Assembly (NCBI GenBank): GCA_964635545.1 | Contig: CAZWOA010000001.1 | Coordinates: forward strand, 53,195 to 117,194 | Source: JAGPIS01 sp964635545 | GTDB taxonomy: Bacteria > Bacteroidota > Bacteroidia > Bacteroidales > Marinilabiliaceae | Reading direction: 5' to 3' | Length of the DNA stretch: 64,000 bases | In this document: piece after piece, positions 51,001 to 59,795 of the stretch | Numbering within the stretch: position 1 is the first letter of the stretch | Layout: each line of letters opens with the position of its first letter | Notes under the pieces: model-generated | Seen by the model: only the letters and a program-made list of their open reading frames with translations | Told to the model about the DNA's origin: nothing | Databases searched by the model: none | Translations under genes and position numbers: made by a program

Positions 51001-52485
51001 GCCACGCTTCAAGCTGTAAGTAACACCTGCCTGCACAGGATTTACAGAAATTGTAAATGGTTCATTAGCACAATATTCGCGACTATTGATAACTCCACTC
51101 AAACCTTCGATAACATAAGTACCTGTAAGTGTTTCAGTTGATCCACATGCAGCCATCGATGCAACCACATAATAACTACCTTCGTCAGATATGCCAGTAA
51201 AGGTTACATTACCCGAACCAGTTCCATTCTTAGTCTGAACCGGCGATACTACACCCACTTTATATAGTGAATAAACTACACCTGCCTGTGAACCTGATAA
51301 CGTAATAGTATTATTACCACCTACACAACCCGTTAGAGGTGAGCTCACAATTATGCTTTTATTTATACCCGGAGATATAACCACGCTGCCGCTCATATCC
51401 TGAGTACAGCTTCCACGAGTGCCCGTAACAGTATATACACCCTCTCCACTTACAGTACCAAAATTTAATGCACCTCCAGTACCTGATAAAGATGTCTGGT
51501 TAGCACCATTTTTCTTCAAATAATAGGTAACTCCACTTTCCGATGCTGATAATCTAACAGTTGTAGTTGCCGGATAACATGCCGCATCGCCCTGAACCGT
51601 AAAAACCGCAATTGGAGGATGAGCGGTGTAACTGCCGGTTAAATCCTTATAGCCACAACCGGTTGCAACTGCCCTAACGGTATATACACCGCTTGTGTTT
51701 ACGTTAAAAGATAATGGAGAACCTGTACCATCTTTAGTCTCACTCGTTGCCACACCATCACGATACAAAACATATGTCCAACCAACTTGTGAACCTGAAG
51801 TAGTAACATTTAAAGAGCCTGGTAAACAACCCGAACCACTGATTGTATGTATAGATGTATCAAATACATTATTAATAGTAATCTCACCATTCATTTGAGC
51901 TGAACAGCCTGATGCGCTGCCAACTACAATATAACGACCTGCTGTAGTTTGACCGGTAAATGAAATATCACCACCATTTCCGGCAATAGTCTGCACAGAA
52001 GTAACAGCACCGGAAACAAGGTGAATTCTACGAAGTTCATAAGAGACACCGCTAACACTACCCTGCAAAGTAATAACCACCGGAGCACCACTACAAGCGT
52101 CAGTAGAGACAATATTTTTTATATCAATATTAGAAGTATGAGTAACTGTAACGCTGTGTGTTTTAGTTAGCACAACCTCTTTCGACGCATCACTTGAATC
52201 TACAATTTTAATAATAGTATATGTTGTTGTGGTACTAATAGGTCCCATGGGTTTATTGGAACTTGTAGTAAAAGTAGCACCACCGGGAGTTTCTTGTATA
52301 GTTGCACGCCAATTTCCTGAAACGTTAAATAACACGTTAAAATTATCGTTACACACCACAGAGGATGGGCTGGCACTCAAACTAACCCCAAGATCAACAT
52401 CAGTTTGAGCATACGCACTATGGCCAATCAACATAATGCCAACCAATAGTAATTTTCTCATAGAATATAGTAAACGGCTTATCAT
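32730..52485 (-). CDS. giant SprB-like T9SS-secreted surface adhesin, one gene across a gap
   Basis: At least about 6,550 residues. The start is at 52485 or 52461 (signal MRKLLLVGIMLIGHSAYAQ); a -7 box at 52516-52523 excludes a longer start. Order from the N-terminus: about nine 85-residue repeats, an Ig/PKD-like region, 16 SprB-type repeats, the gap, 12 more SprB-type repeats, an Ig/PKD-like region, 19 copies of an 80-residue W-T/S-repeat, two PKD domains, and a type B T9SS sorting domain (gliding motility C-terminal family; IFNRWGQLIFETDD and GHVLLAR). Both sides of the gap are open reading in the same repeat family, and only the left part has a sorting domain and only the right part a signal peptide, so it is one gene. 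A GTG at 42578 is internal. Adhesion or gliding filament role is inferred. Confidence 0.88.
33508..38165 (-). repeat. 19 tandem copies of an ~80-residue extracellular repeat
   Basis: Each copy has the plan A-G-x-D/x-x-x-x-C, a variable strand, G-x-W-[TS]-[VIL]-x-x-G-x-G, N/D-P-x-T-x-V-x-x-L, G-x-N-x-F-x-W, and x-x-x-C followed by D-E/D-V-x-I-x-N. 16 of 19 copies have both Cys. Copies differ throughout, so this is old tandem duplication rather than recent slippage. Confidence 0.85.
39520..46965 (-). repeat. SprB-type repeat array (about 28 units, split by the gap)
   Basis: Units of roughly 85-90 residues with C-x-G-x-x-[DN]-G near the start, then x-G-G-x-x-P-Y-x-[YF]-x-W, and a closing [LI]-x-x-G-x-Y-x-V-x-V-x-D-x-x-G-C. 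12 were counted on the left of the gap and 16 on the right. Both flanks of the gap lie inside this family. Confidence 0.85.
42651..42750. other. assembly gap (100 N) inside adhesin
   Basis: Exactly 100 N. The frames on the two sides differ by one base given this placeholder, as expected for unknown true size. The repeats may have caused the break. Confidence 0.98.
49835..52135 (-). repeat. N-terminal array of about nine 85-residue repeats
   Basis: Each unit has an early Cys, a strand ending G-V-x-Y-x-L-x-x-[DN]-G, then G-x-Y-T-V-x-A and a second Cys in [GS]-C, followed by M/L-x-G. Different from both the SprB-type array and the 80-residue array. Confidence 0.75.
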
Positions 52486-52515
52486 TCCCGTAGATTTAAG
52501 TTCATACCCAATATG

Positions 52516-52523
52516 CAAAGATA
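52516..52523 (-). promoter_or_regulatory. -7 box of the adhesin-porP/sprF operon
   Basis: Minus strand TATCTTTG, an exact TAnnTTTG. No TTTG stands at 17-23 bases upstream. It predicts transcription starting near 52509, excluding translation starts beyond it. Confidence 0.45.
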
Positions 52524-52640
52524 GTAATCTGCATTTATCTTTTACATAAAGAAAAACAAATTATCAATAATATCTTAATCAATTATACGACAAATATGAC
52601 AAAAAGTTTTGACTAAACGCCATTTTTCTTCCACTAAAAA

Positions 52641-53753
52641 CTATTTTATTATTTTAAAAACACCTCCGGGAAGTGCTTTTATCCATCCCGAGAACTCGAA
52701 TCCAAGCATAATAGCATTAATTTTACTCACAGGCAGGCCGCTTCTACTACTCATCAGACTTGCAGTCGATTCACCATCATCCACAAGCATCTCAAACAGC
52801 TGCTTTTCGTCAGCATTGCTAAACTCAGGAAACAGAGCTCTTTGCACCACTTTAGCTACCCTACCTTCAGGTTCCCAGTTAAGTGCCTTCACAACATCAT
52901 CGGCATTCTCTACCAATGCTGCTATATTATTTTTTATTAGATAGTTACAACCCACCGAAGCCCCCATGCCGGGAAATCCTGGCACTGCAAGCACATCCCG
53001 CTGATATGAAAAAGCAATATCGGCCGTAATCAACGCACCGCCCTTTGCTCCCGATTCCACCACCAGCGTGGCATCGCTAAGGCCGGCAATAATACGATTG
53101 CGCATCACAAAATTCTGTCTATCAGGATTGGTGCCACTCATAAACTCAGTGATAATAGCTCCCCGTTCTATCATTTGGGCAGCTACATCACGATGCATTG
53201 GCGGATATATCCTGTCAAGCCCATGAGCAACCACCCCGATGGTGTTAAGCCCACTTTTAAGCGACTGTCTATGGGCACATATATCAATGCCGTAAGCCAT
53301 TCCACTCACAATAATCAAATCAGGAAAAAGTTGTGCAAGCCCATCAACAATATTTTCACACACCTGCTTACCACCATCACTTGGCCGGCGAGTGCCCACC
53401 ACGCTAATAATATGCAACGAGTTATAATCAATATTACCCCGCGAATAGAGAATCAAAGGAGCGTCTTCGCACACATGCAGCCTATAAGGATATCTATCGT
53501 CGGTAAAATAAAGAACATCTATATTATGCTTATTGATAAAGTTAATCTCATCCTTGGCTCGCGAAAGCACATCGGCACTTTTTATAGAATTAGCAAGCAC
53601 GCTTCCCACACCGGGTATTTTTGCCAAGGTAGATGCCGATTCTTTAAATACCGACTCCTCATCGCCCACATAAGCTATAAGTTGACGAGCCATCACTGGG
53701 CCTACCCCCTTTACCAACCCCAATGCTATTCGATATTTCAATAACTCTTCCAA
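52641..53753 (-). CDS. dprA: DNA-processing protein DprA
   Basis: 370 residues. N-terminal helix-hairpin-helix region (GLVKGVGPVMARQLIAYVG). Rossmann-type core: SVVGTRRPSDGGKQVCENIV, then IIVSGMAYGIDICAHRQSL, RNRIIAGLSDATLVVESGAK, and GGALITADIAFSYQRDVLAV. A C-terminal winged-helix-like domain follows at about 300-370. DprA binds incoming single-stranded DNA and loads RecA during natural transformation. All core motifs are intact. Encoded 122 bases upstream of the adhesin gene on the same strand, but the adhesin has its own -7 box and dprA lies 3' of it, so the genes are separate. Confidence 0.95.
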   Translation of the reverse strand: MEELLKYRIALGLVKGVGPVMARQLIAYVGDEESVFKESASTLAKIPGVGSVLANSIKSADVLSRAKDEINFINKHNIDVLYFTDDRYPYRLHVCEDAPLILYSRGNIDYNSLHIISVVGTRRPSDGGKQVCENIVDGLAQLFPDLIIVSGMAYGIDICAHRQSLKSGLNTIGVVAHGLDRIYPPMHRDVAAQMIERGAIITEFMSGTNPDRQNFVMRNRIIAGLSDATLVVESGAKGGALITADIAFSYQRDVLAVPGFPGMGASVGCNYLIKNNIAALVENADDVVKALNWEPEGRVAKVVQRALFPEFSNADEKQLFEMLVDDGESTASLMSSRSGLPVSKINAIMLGFEFSGWIKALPGGVFKIIK

Positions 53754-53932
53754 GCAATATTATTTATTACATTTATACATAGAGTTCATTATCACTATAG
53801 TAAATATACACTATATGTTAGAAAATATCCATTATTGAATAATCAATTTACAACAACACTATTTTATCAGAATAAGATAAAACTATCATTATTTAGTTGT
53901 AAATTAGTATCATTGCACTAAAGAGCTAAATT

Positions 53933-54385
53933 ATGAAACTTATAAACCAAAAAAGGGCTTCGGCCATAGCATTAACGTTTACAATAGCAATACTGGCATT
54001 ATCGGCATTACTATTGCTGGCTTACTTTGGCAACATTCAATTATTACTTCAATACATCATTCCACTATGGATAGCGTTGGGAGTCGCAATTTTATTATAT
54101 CGCTTTGGTGGATATCATTATATGGATATAGAAATAACCAGTCATGAAGCCGACATTAAATATTACCGCATATTCCCTGTCGGAAGACAGTATAAAAGGG
54201 TAAAAATAAAAGGCAGCCAGCTACATAAAATACATGTTAACAATGGATTTTTAGGTATAGGGGCTAATCTACACCTATTTGTTAACACAAAAAAAGGTAA
54301 AGCAAAGTATCCATTCATTGGTCTTGCAGCAATATCGCCATCCGACAGATATAAAATTGCTGATGCTTTAATGAAGACAAAGTAA
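53933..54385 (+). CDS. membrane protein with PH-like C-terminal part
   Basis: 150 residues. Two membrane spans near the N-terminus (ASAIALTFTIAILALSALLL and IIPLWIALGVAILLY), then a soluble beta-rich part (EITSHEADIKYYRIFPVGR, GIGANLHLFVNTKKGKAKYP) that ends in a helix (SPSDRYKIADALMKT). This order resembles membrane proteins with a bacterial PH-like domain, but no family is certain. A single gene, between divergent dprA and aroB, with a hairpin behind it. Confidence 0.65.
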   Translation: MKLINQKRASAIALTFTIAILALSALLLLAYFGNIQLLLQYIIPLWIALGVAILLYRFGGYHYMDIEITSHEADIKYYRIFPVGRQYKRVKIKGSQLHKIHVNNGFLGIGANLHLFVNTKKGKAKYPFIGLAAISPSDRYKIADALMKTK

Positions 54386-54460
54386 CCTTACTTACAAAAT
54401 GAAATAAATCTCCAGTTTAAAGCACAAAAACAGAACAAACATCATCTTTTTAGCAACAAA

Positions 54461-54494
54461 AACACCCTAACCATAGGGTGTTAATCTATTTTTG
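54461..54494 (+). terminator. hairpin behind membrane protein, overlapping aroB -7 box
   Basis: AACACCCTA (54461-54469) pairs perfectly with TAGGGTGTT (54474-54482). The tail is only moderately T-rich and includes TATTTTTG (54487-54494), a -7 match that may serve aroB. Confidence 0.6.
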
Positions 54495-54524
54495 CTATTT
54501 TTACCAATTCACTAAACTAATGAT

Positions 54525-55601
54525 ATGATTCCACAACTATCCACCGATTCAAAGGTATATCGGTCGGCTGATATAGCATCCGATTTAAAAGAACTTACCA
54601 AAGATTACCAGCCCGATAAGATATTCCTACTTACCGACGAAGGCTCTTTTAAGCACTGTTTTCCCATAATTGAAAAAGGCTTTCCATTTTTTAAAGAGAA
54701 TATAATAACTATTTCCCAAGGTGATATTCATAAAAATATAGATACTGCCACAAAGGTGTGGATGCAACTAAGCAATAATGGTGCCGACCGACACTCTCTA
54801 CTTATAAATCTGGGCGGTGGTATGCCTTGTGACCTTGGTGGGTTCTGTGCATCATCATTCAAAAGAGGCATTAAATTTATAAATATACCTACCACTTTAT
54901 TGGCTCAGGTTGATGCTTCAATAGGTGGGAAAACCGGCATAAACCTTGGCGGATTAAAAAACGAAATAGGCTTTTTTGCCAATCCTGAAGCGGTAATACT
55001 TAGCACCCAATTCTTTAAGTCACTCGACCAGCCCAATTTACTATCGGGCTATGCCGAACTGCTTAAGCATGCATTTATTCACAATAACGATACTTGGGTG
55101 AAACTTAAAAAATTCGATATCAAAAACCCTAATTTCGATGAGCTGGGCGAACTGGTAAATGAGTCGATAAAAATAAAAGACCATTTCGTAGTTAACGACC
55201 CAACCGAAAAAAACATACGCAAAGCCTTAAATCTAGGACACACAATAGGTCATGCTATTGAAACCAGAGCAATGCAGGTTAACAAACCACTACTGCACGG
55301 CTATGCTGTGGCCTACGGAATGATTGCCGAACTTTACCTGAGCCATAAAAAATTGGGCTTCCCAATGGAGACCATAAACGAGTTTGCAACCTACATCAAC
55401 TCACTTTATGGGCATATGGAAATATCGAAGCAGGAGGTGGCACCACTCATCGAGCTTATGAAACATGATAAAAAGAATGACTCAAACAAAATAAACTTCA
55501 CACTACTAACCAATATAGGCGAAATAGTGATAAACCAATATGCCGATGCCCAAGAAATAGAAGAGGCTCTTATGTTTTACAATAACTCAAAAACACTATG
55601 A
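54525..55601 (+). CDS. aroB: 3-dehydroquinate synthase
   Basis: 358 residues. LLINLGGGMPCDLGGFCASS is the NAD-binding glycine motif. FINIPTTLLAQVDASIGGKT carries the metal and substrate loop; NLGHTIGHAIE and LLHGYAVAYGMIAELYLS supply the zinc-binding His residues. It converts DAHP to 3-dehydroquinate, step two of the shikimate pathway. The aroA start overlaps its stop by four bases, so the two enzymes are translationally coupled. Confidence 0.95.
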   Translation: MIPQLSTDSKVYRSADIASDLKELTKDYQPDKIFLLTDEGSFKHCFPIIEKGFPFFKENIITISQGDIHKNIDTATKVWMQLSNNGADRHSLLINLGGGMPCDLGGFCASSFKRGIKFINIPTTLLAQVDASIGGKTGINLGGLKNEIGFFANPEAVILSTQFFKSLDQPNLLSGYAELLKHAFIHNNDTWVKLKKFDIKNPNFDELGELVNESIKIKDHFVVNDPTEKNIRKALNLGHTIGHAIETRAMQVNKPLLHGYAVAYGMIAELYLSHKKLGFPMETINEFATYINSLYGHMEISKQEVAPLIELMKHDKKNDSNKINFTLLTNIGEIVINQYADAQEIEEALMFYNNSKTL

Positions 55602-56830
55602 AATATAAAGTAACTGCACCAGCAAAATTGATTAACAGCACCATTAAGTTGCCATCATCAAAAAGCATAAGCAACAGATTACTGCTAATTAATGCTCTCA
55701 GCTACAGCCCCTACACCATCGACAACCTATCGGAGAGTGACGACACACAAGTGATGCTTGCCGCTATGAACTCCAACTCCAACACCTTTGATGTGGGTGC
55801 CGCCGGAACATCGATGCGATTCCTCACCGCTTTTCTATCTAAAATAGTGGGAGAATGGATTATCACCGGCTCGGAAAGAATGAAACAACGCCCTATTAAA
55901 TTGCTGGTGGATGCACTCAACCAACTGGGTGCAAAAATAGAGTATATCGAAAAAGAAGGATATCCACCGCTACGCATCTTTGGCAGCGCACTTAAAGGCG
56001 GCACTATAGAGCTACCAGGCAATATAAGCAGCCAATATATATCGGCACTGATGATGATTGCTCCCGAAATTGAGGGCGGATTACAGATAAAACTAACAGG
56101 TAAAATCATATCCAAACCATATATAATGATGACTCTCAAGCTTATGGATGATTTTGGAGTGCGCGGTTTCTGGAAAAATGATACAATTACAATACCCGAA
56201 GGAAAATACAAGCCGGTAAAATCATCTGTTGAGTCCGACTGGAGTGCCGCATCTTACTGGTACTCAATGGTTGCACTATCTCCACAATCTGAAGTAACAC
56301 TCGCCGGGCTATACAAAGAAACCAGCCAAGGCGACTCTGCTGTGGCCGACATATATAAATCATTGGGGGTTACAACCCAACATACATCCAAAGGCACTAT
56401 ACTGAAACAGGAAGACAGACTGACGCCGGAGTTCAAATACAACTTCACCGACCAGCCCGACTTGGCTCAAACAGTGGCAGTTACATGCTGCATGCTCAAT
56501 ATACCGTTCCATTTCACCGGCCTCGAATCATTAAAAATAAAAGAGACCGACCGCATTAATGCTCTTATTGTCGAACTTGGCAAATTAGGTTTCACACTAA
56601 CAACCAACAACATAGACAACCTAACATGGGATGGTGCCACAACCAAAGCAGCTAATAATGTGGCTATAGATACTTATGAAGACCACCGCATGGCAATGGC
56701 ATTTGCACCTGCGGCACTTACTATTGGCAGCATTACGATTAACCACCCTATGGTAGTTACAAAATCGTATCCCCGATACTGGGATAACCTCAAAGAGGTG
56801 GGCTTTACAGTGACCGATATTGCTGAATAA
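55598..56830 (+). CDS. aroA: 3-phosphoshikimate 1-carboxyvinyltransferase (EPSP synthase)
   Basis: 410 residues. Motifs in order: LPSSKSISNRLLLINALS, GAAGTSMRFLTAFLSK, TGSERMKQRPIKLLVDAL, SSQYISALMMIAPEIEGG, SDWSAASYWYSMVALSP and YEDHRMAMAFAPAALTIG. The enzyme joins shikimate 3-phosphate and PEP. The phosphoenolpyruvate-binding G-T-S is intact. ATGA overlap with aroB. Terminator behind. Confidence 0.95.
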   Translation: MKYKVTAPAKLINSTIKLPSSKSISNRLLLINALSYSPYTIDNLSESDDTQVMLAAMNSNSNTFDVGAAGTSMRFLTAFLSKIVGEWIITGSERMKQRPIKLLVDALNQLGAKIEYIEKEGYPPLRIFGSALKGGTIELPGNISSQYISALMMIAPEIEGGLQIKLTGKIISKPYIMMTLKLMDDFGVRGFWKNDTITIPEGKYKPVKSSVESDWSAASYWYSMVALSPQSEVTLAGLYKETSQGDSAVADIYKSLGVTTQHTSKGTILKQEDRLTPEFKYNFTDQPDLAQTVAVTCCMLNIPFHFTGLESLKIKETDRINALIVELGKLGFTLTTNNIDNLTWDGATTKAANNVAIDTYEDHRMAMAFAPAALTIGSITINHPMVVTKSYPRYWDNLKEVGFTVTDIAE

Positions 56831-56837
56831 TACCAAA

Positions 56838-56870
56838 TAAAAAATCCGGCCTACAACCGGATTTTTTTAT
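56838..56870. terminator. bidirectional terminator between aroA and folE
   Basis: AAAATCCGG (56841-56849) pairs perfectly with CCGGATTTT (56857-56865), with T on the right and A on the left, so it serves both converging genes. Confidence 0.88.
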
Positions 56871-56885
56871 TTAAGCATATAAATA

Positions 56886-57506
56886 TCAATGCATTTTAGA
56901 GCCTATGATATTGAAAAACTCCTCGCGGGTGGCTATATTTTTCATAAAAGCACCGGTAAAATCAGAAGTGGTAGTAAACGAGTTCTGCTTCTGCACACCG
57001 CGCATCTGCATACACATATGCGAAGCCTCAATCACTACAGCAACCCCAAGCGGATTAAGCGTACGCTGAATACACTCTTTTATCTGCGTGGTAAGCCTCT
57101 CCTGCACCTGCAGCCTGCTAGCAAAAGCATCTACCACGCGTGGTATTTTACTAAGACCTGTAATATGGTTACGCGGTATGTAACCCACATGCGCCTTACC
57201 AAAGAACGGTAAAATATGGTGCTCACACATCGAGTAGAACTCAATATCCTTAACAACTACCATCTGCTGATAATCCTCCTGAAACATAGCCGAACGCAAA
57301 ATATCGTCGGGATTCAAATTATATCCGCGGGTAAGAAACTGTAAAGCCTTGGCTACTCTAACCGGAGTTTTAACTAACCCTTCGCGCTCTTTATCTTCAC
57401 CAAGCAAATCAATCACTTCTGAATATAGCTCAGCCAGTTTGTTTGTAGTCTCCTCTTGCTGATGCAAATCATCAACAGGATAGTACATCGGTTGGAAATC
57501 ACTCAT
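56886..57506 (-). CDS. folE: GTP cyclohydrolase I
   Basis: 206 residues. LTRGYNLNPDDILRSAMF, then the zinc site IEFYSMCEHHILPFFGKAHV (Cys and His) and YIPRNHITGLSKIPRVVDAF. The last Cys zinc ligand lies in VVIEASHMCMQMRGVQKQNS. Converts GTP to dihydroneopterin triphosphate for folate or tetrahydropterin synthesis; it forms a decamer. On the minus strand TATTTTTG (57541-57548) stands 34 bases before the start and may be its -7 box. Confidence 0.97.
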   Translation of the reverse strand: MSDFQPMYYPVDDLHQQEETTNKLAELYSEVIDLLGEDKEREGLVKTPVRVAKALQFLTRGYNLNPDDILRSAMFQEDYQQMVVVKDIEFYSMCEHHILPFFGKAHVGYIPRNHITGLSKIPRVVDAFASRLQVQERLTTQIKECIQRTLNPLGVAVVIEASHMCMQMRGVQKQNSFTTTSDFTGAFMKNIATREEFFNIIGSKMH

Positions 57507-57672
57507 GATATATTATAAAAAATTTCAAATTCAATGGTTGCAAAAATAGTCATACTATTTTGTAAACCATCATTTATAAAAAATGTTTAGTGCCAAACAA
57601 CTAAAACTATAAAAAAACCACCACTTATAAAGAAGGGTGGCTATATTTAAAGCTCTGAAATGATAACCAAAA

Positions 57673-58242
57673 TCAAATCTTCACTATCACTTCATCAAGG
57701 CTACGCTTGGGCACATGATGTTTACCATCTTCCGAACGCCAGTAACGATAATCATCATCTTTAAGATTCTCAATAACAATCTCCTCTTTAGCTTTCCCCA
57801 ATGCTATTACATGAATAATTTTCAGGTTTGGAGGCAGGTTTAAAGCCTTATGCAGCGGAAGTCTGTCAACCGAGCCAACAATGCAGCCCGACAGCCCCTT
57901 CTCGGTAGCACCCAGCAATATACTCTGACTTGCTATACCATCGTCGCAGAAATAGTTGGAAGCCACGTCGTAATCATACAACACCACGATATATGCCGGT
58001 GGTTGCTCACCTTCGGCCGGTCCTTCCCAATCGCGTAGGAATGCAGCCCACGACAGGTGCTTAAATATCTCCTTGTTCATCTTAGGATCTACCGACAGAT
58101 AATATCTTAGTGGCTGTGCATTGCGTGCCGATGCTGATAGGCGTGCTAAATCAACAAGCTCCTCGAGTGTGGATACCGATACAGCTTCATTCTGATGAAA
58201 ACGTCGGCAACTCCGCGTTTTTAATATAAGATCTTTCAACAT
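57673..58242 (-). CDS. nitroreductase family flavoprotein
   Basis: 189 residues. N-terminal RSCRRFHQNEAVSVSTLEEL is the FMN-phosphate binding opening; LARLSASARNAQPLRYYLSV continues the family pattern. The middle part FCDDGIASQSILLGATEKGL and CIVGSV is typical of NADH oxidase/nitroreductase-like proteins, and IHVIALGKAKEEI leads to the C-terminus. FMN dimer expected. Substrate unknown. Stands alone between folE and sodB. Confidence 0.9.
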   Translation of the reverse strand: MLKDLILKTRSCRRFHQNEAVSVSTLEELVDLARLSASARNAQPLRYYLSVDPKMNKEIFKHLSWAAFLRDWEGPAEGEQPPAYIVVLYDYDVASNYFCDDGIASQSILLGATEKGLSGCIVGSVDRLPLHKALNLPPNLKIIHVIALGKAKEEIVIENLKDDDYRYWRSEDGKHHVPKRSLDEVIVKI

Positions 58243-58323
58243 AGAGTATTATTTAGTGATGTTAAGAGAGTCTCAATATAATAAAAAATAAAGACTCTCC
58301 CTAACACCCTAAAACAATATTAT

Positions 58324-58899
58324 TTAAAATCTCTTGCCTACAACATCCCAGTCAACCAAATTCCAGAATGAAGCAATATAATCAGGACGGCGGTTCTGAA
58401 CATCGATATAATAGGCATGCTCCCACACATCACAAGTAAGCACGGGTGTCAATCCGCTACGCATCGGGTTTCCTGCATTACTCTCTTTTACTATGGATAA
58501 TTTTCCGGCTTTATCCTTTACAAGCCATGCCCAACCCGAACCAAATACGGTGGCAGCAGCGGTAGAGAAATCGGTTTTAAATTTCTCAAAGCTCCCAAAA
58601 TCACGGGTTATTGCATCTGCAAGGGCTCCTTTAGGCTCGCCACCACCCTTGGGCGACAGGCTCATAAAGTAAAAAGTGTGGTTCCACACCTGTGCGCCAT
58701 TATTAAAAATGGGGCCTTCCGAACGAAGAACAATATTCTCAAGAGTCTCATTCTCAAACTCGGTACCCGGTATTAGGTTATTAAGATTAGTAACATAAGC
58801 CTGATGGTGTTTACCATAGTGAAACTCAAGAGTTTTCTGCGAAATGTGCGGTTCAAGCCCGTTAAGCTCGTAAGGAAGCTTAGGTAATTCAAATTTCAT
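58324..58899 (-). CDS. sodB: superoxide dismutase, Fe type
   Basis: 191 residues from the ATG at 58899 (MKFELPKLPYELNGLEPHI); an upstream in-frame Met at 58932 is rejected. Metal ligands: LEFHYGKHHQAY, GAQVWNHTFYFMSLSP and CDVWEHAYYI. The Gln in A-Q-V-W-N-H and the Ala of SNAGNPM are features of iron enzymes (E. coli SodB type). It is the second of two neighbouring superoxide dismutases; a terminator lies between them, so it is expressed separately from sodA. Confidence 0.9.
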   Translation of the reverse strand: MKFELPKLPYELNGLEPHISQKTLEFHYGKHHQAYVTNLNNLIPGTEFENETLENIVLRSEGPIFNNGAQVWNHTFYFMSLSPKGGGEPKGALADAITRDFGSFEKFKTDFSTAAATVFGSGWAWLVKDKAGKLSIVKESNAGNPMRSGLTPVLTCDVWEHAYYIDVQNRRPDYIASFWNLVDWDVVGKRF

Positions 58900-58974
58900 A
58901 ATTATACATTTTATAGGTTTGATAATAATCATAACAATATAGCAGAAATTATTGTTTTATCAATACCCACAAAA

Positions 58975-59013
58975 TAAAAAGAGGAGAAACCACGTTTGGA
59001 ATCTCCTCTTTTT
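58975..59013 (-). terminator. terminator of sodA
   Basis: GAGGAGA (58981-58987) pairs with TCTCCTC (59002-59008), with flanking A5 and T5 extending the stem and giving a U tail on the minus strand. Confidence 0.85.
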
Positions 59014-59031
59014 ACCTATAAAATGAACAAA

Positions 59032-59634
59032 TCAAATATTAAAACGTCTTTCGACCTCTTTCCAGTTTACAACATTCCAAAATGCTGATATATAATCGGG
59101 ACGGCGATTCTGATAATTCAAATAATAAGCGTGTTCCCAAACATCAAGCCCCAGAATAGGAGTACCTTTAACTTCAGCCAAATCCATAAGCGGGTTATCC
59201 TGGTTAGGGCTGGAGGTAACAGCTAAGCTACCGTCAGCTTTTTTCACCAGCCATGCCCATCCCGAACCAAAACGGGTTGCGGCAGCCTGATTAAACAACT
59301 CTTTAAAATTATCGAACGAACCGAAAGCACTTTCAATTGCTTCTTGTAGCTTACCGCTTGGCTTGCCTCCACCATTGGGGCTAAGCACTTCCCAGAAAAG
59401 GTTGTGATTGTAGTAACCACCTCCATTGTTACGAACAGCGGCCGGTAATGTTGACACTTTTGCCAAAACCTGCTCAATGGTTAATTTTTCATCGGCAGTG
59501 CCAGCCAAAGCTGCATTTAAGTTATTGGTGTAAGCACCATGGTGCTTTGTATGATGTATTTCCATTGTGCGAGCGTCAATATGAGGCTCCAATGCATCGT
59601 AAGCGTATTTCAACGAGGGTAGTTCAAAACTCAT
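59032..59634 (-). CDS. sodA: superoxide dismutase, Mn type
   Basis: 200 residues. Metal ligands in MEIHHTKHHGAYTNNLN, NNGGGYYNHNLFWEVLSP and LGLDVWEHAYYLNYQNRRP. G-G-Y-Y-N-H in place of A-Q-V-W-N-H, and N-Q-D-N-P-L in the other half, mark the manganese type, since the outer-sphere Gln comes from the NQD segment. It has a strong promoter of its own (59678-59709) and a terminator. It may be cambialistic, as in several anaerobic Bacteroidales; metal use cannot be settled from sequence. Confidence 0.9.
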   Translation of the reverse strand: MSFELPSLKYAYDALEPHIDARTMEIHHTKHHGAYTNNLNAALAGTADEKLTIEQVLAKVSTLPAAVRNNGGGYYNHNLFWEVLSPNGGGKPSGKLQEAIESAFGSFDNFKELFNQAAATRFGSGWAWLVKKADGSLAVTSSPNQDNPLMDLAEVKGTPILGLDVWEHAYYLNYQNRRPDYISAFWNVVNWKEVERRFNI

Positions 59635-59677
59635 AATTCAAAATTTTTATAATTAAATATATTCGCATCTTTAATTA

Positions 59678-59709
59678 CAAATATAATTCTTGTTTAGATT
59701 AAATCCAAA
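59678..59709 (-). promoter_or_regulatory. promoter of sodA
   Basis: Minus strand: TTTG (59706-59709), 20-base spacer, TATATTTG (59678-59685), a perfect Bacteroidetes promoter 44 bases before the start codon. Confidence 0.75.
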
Positions 59710-59725
59710 TAATATTGACAAAAAG

Positions 59726-59759
59726 AAAAAAAAAAGGGATTACCAGAACTGGCAACCCC
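59726..59759 (-). terminator. terminator of proline dehydrogenase
   Basis: Eleven-base stem on the minus strand (arms 59749-59759 and 59736-59746, two G-U pairs), then ten T in a row. Confidence 0.92.
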
Positions 59760-59795
59760 ATAAAACCAAAAAAAAAGAATTACATTACAACAAAA

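Noticed and set aside
32730..52518. Many opposite-strand reading frames of 60-180 residues inside the adhesin
   Set aside because: They are antisense shadows of the repeat codons, with no signals, and their sequences look like random back-translation of repeats.
59635..59795. Small positive-strand frame rich in Lys near 59715
   Set aside because: It consists of the A-rich terminator tail and stem of proline dehydrogenase.
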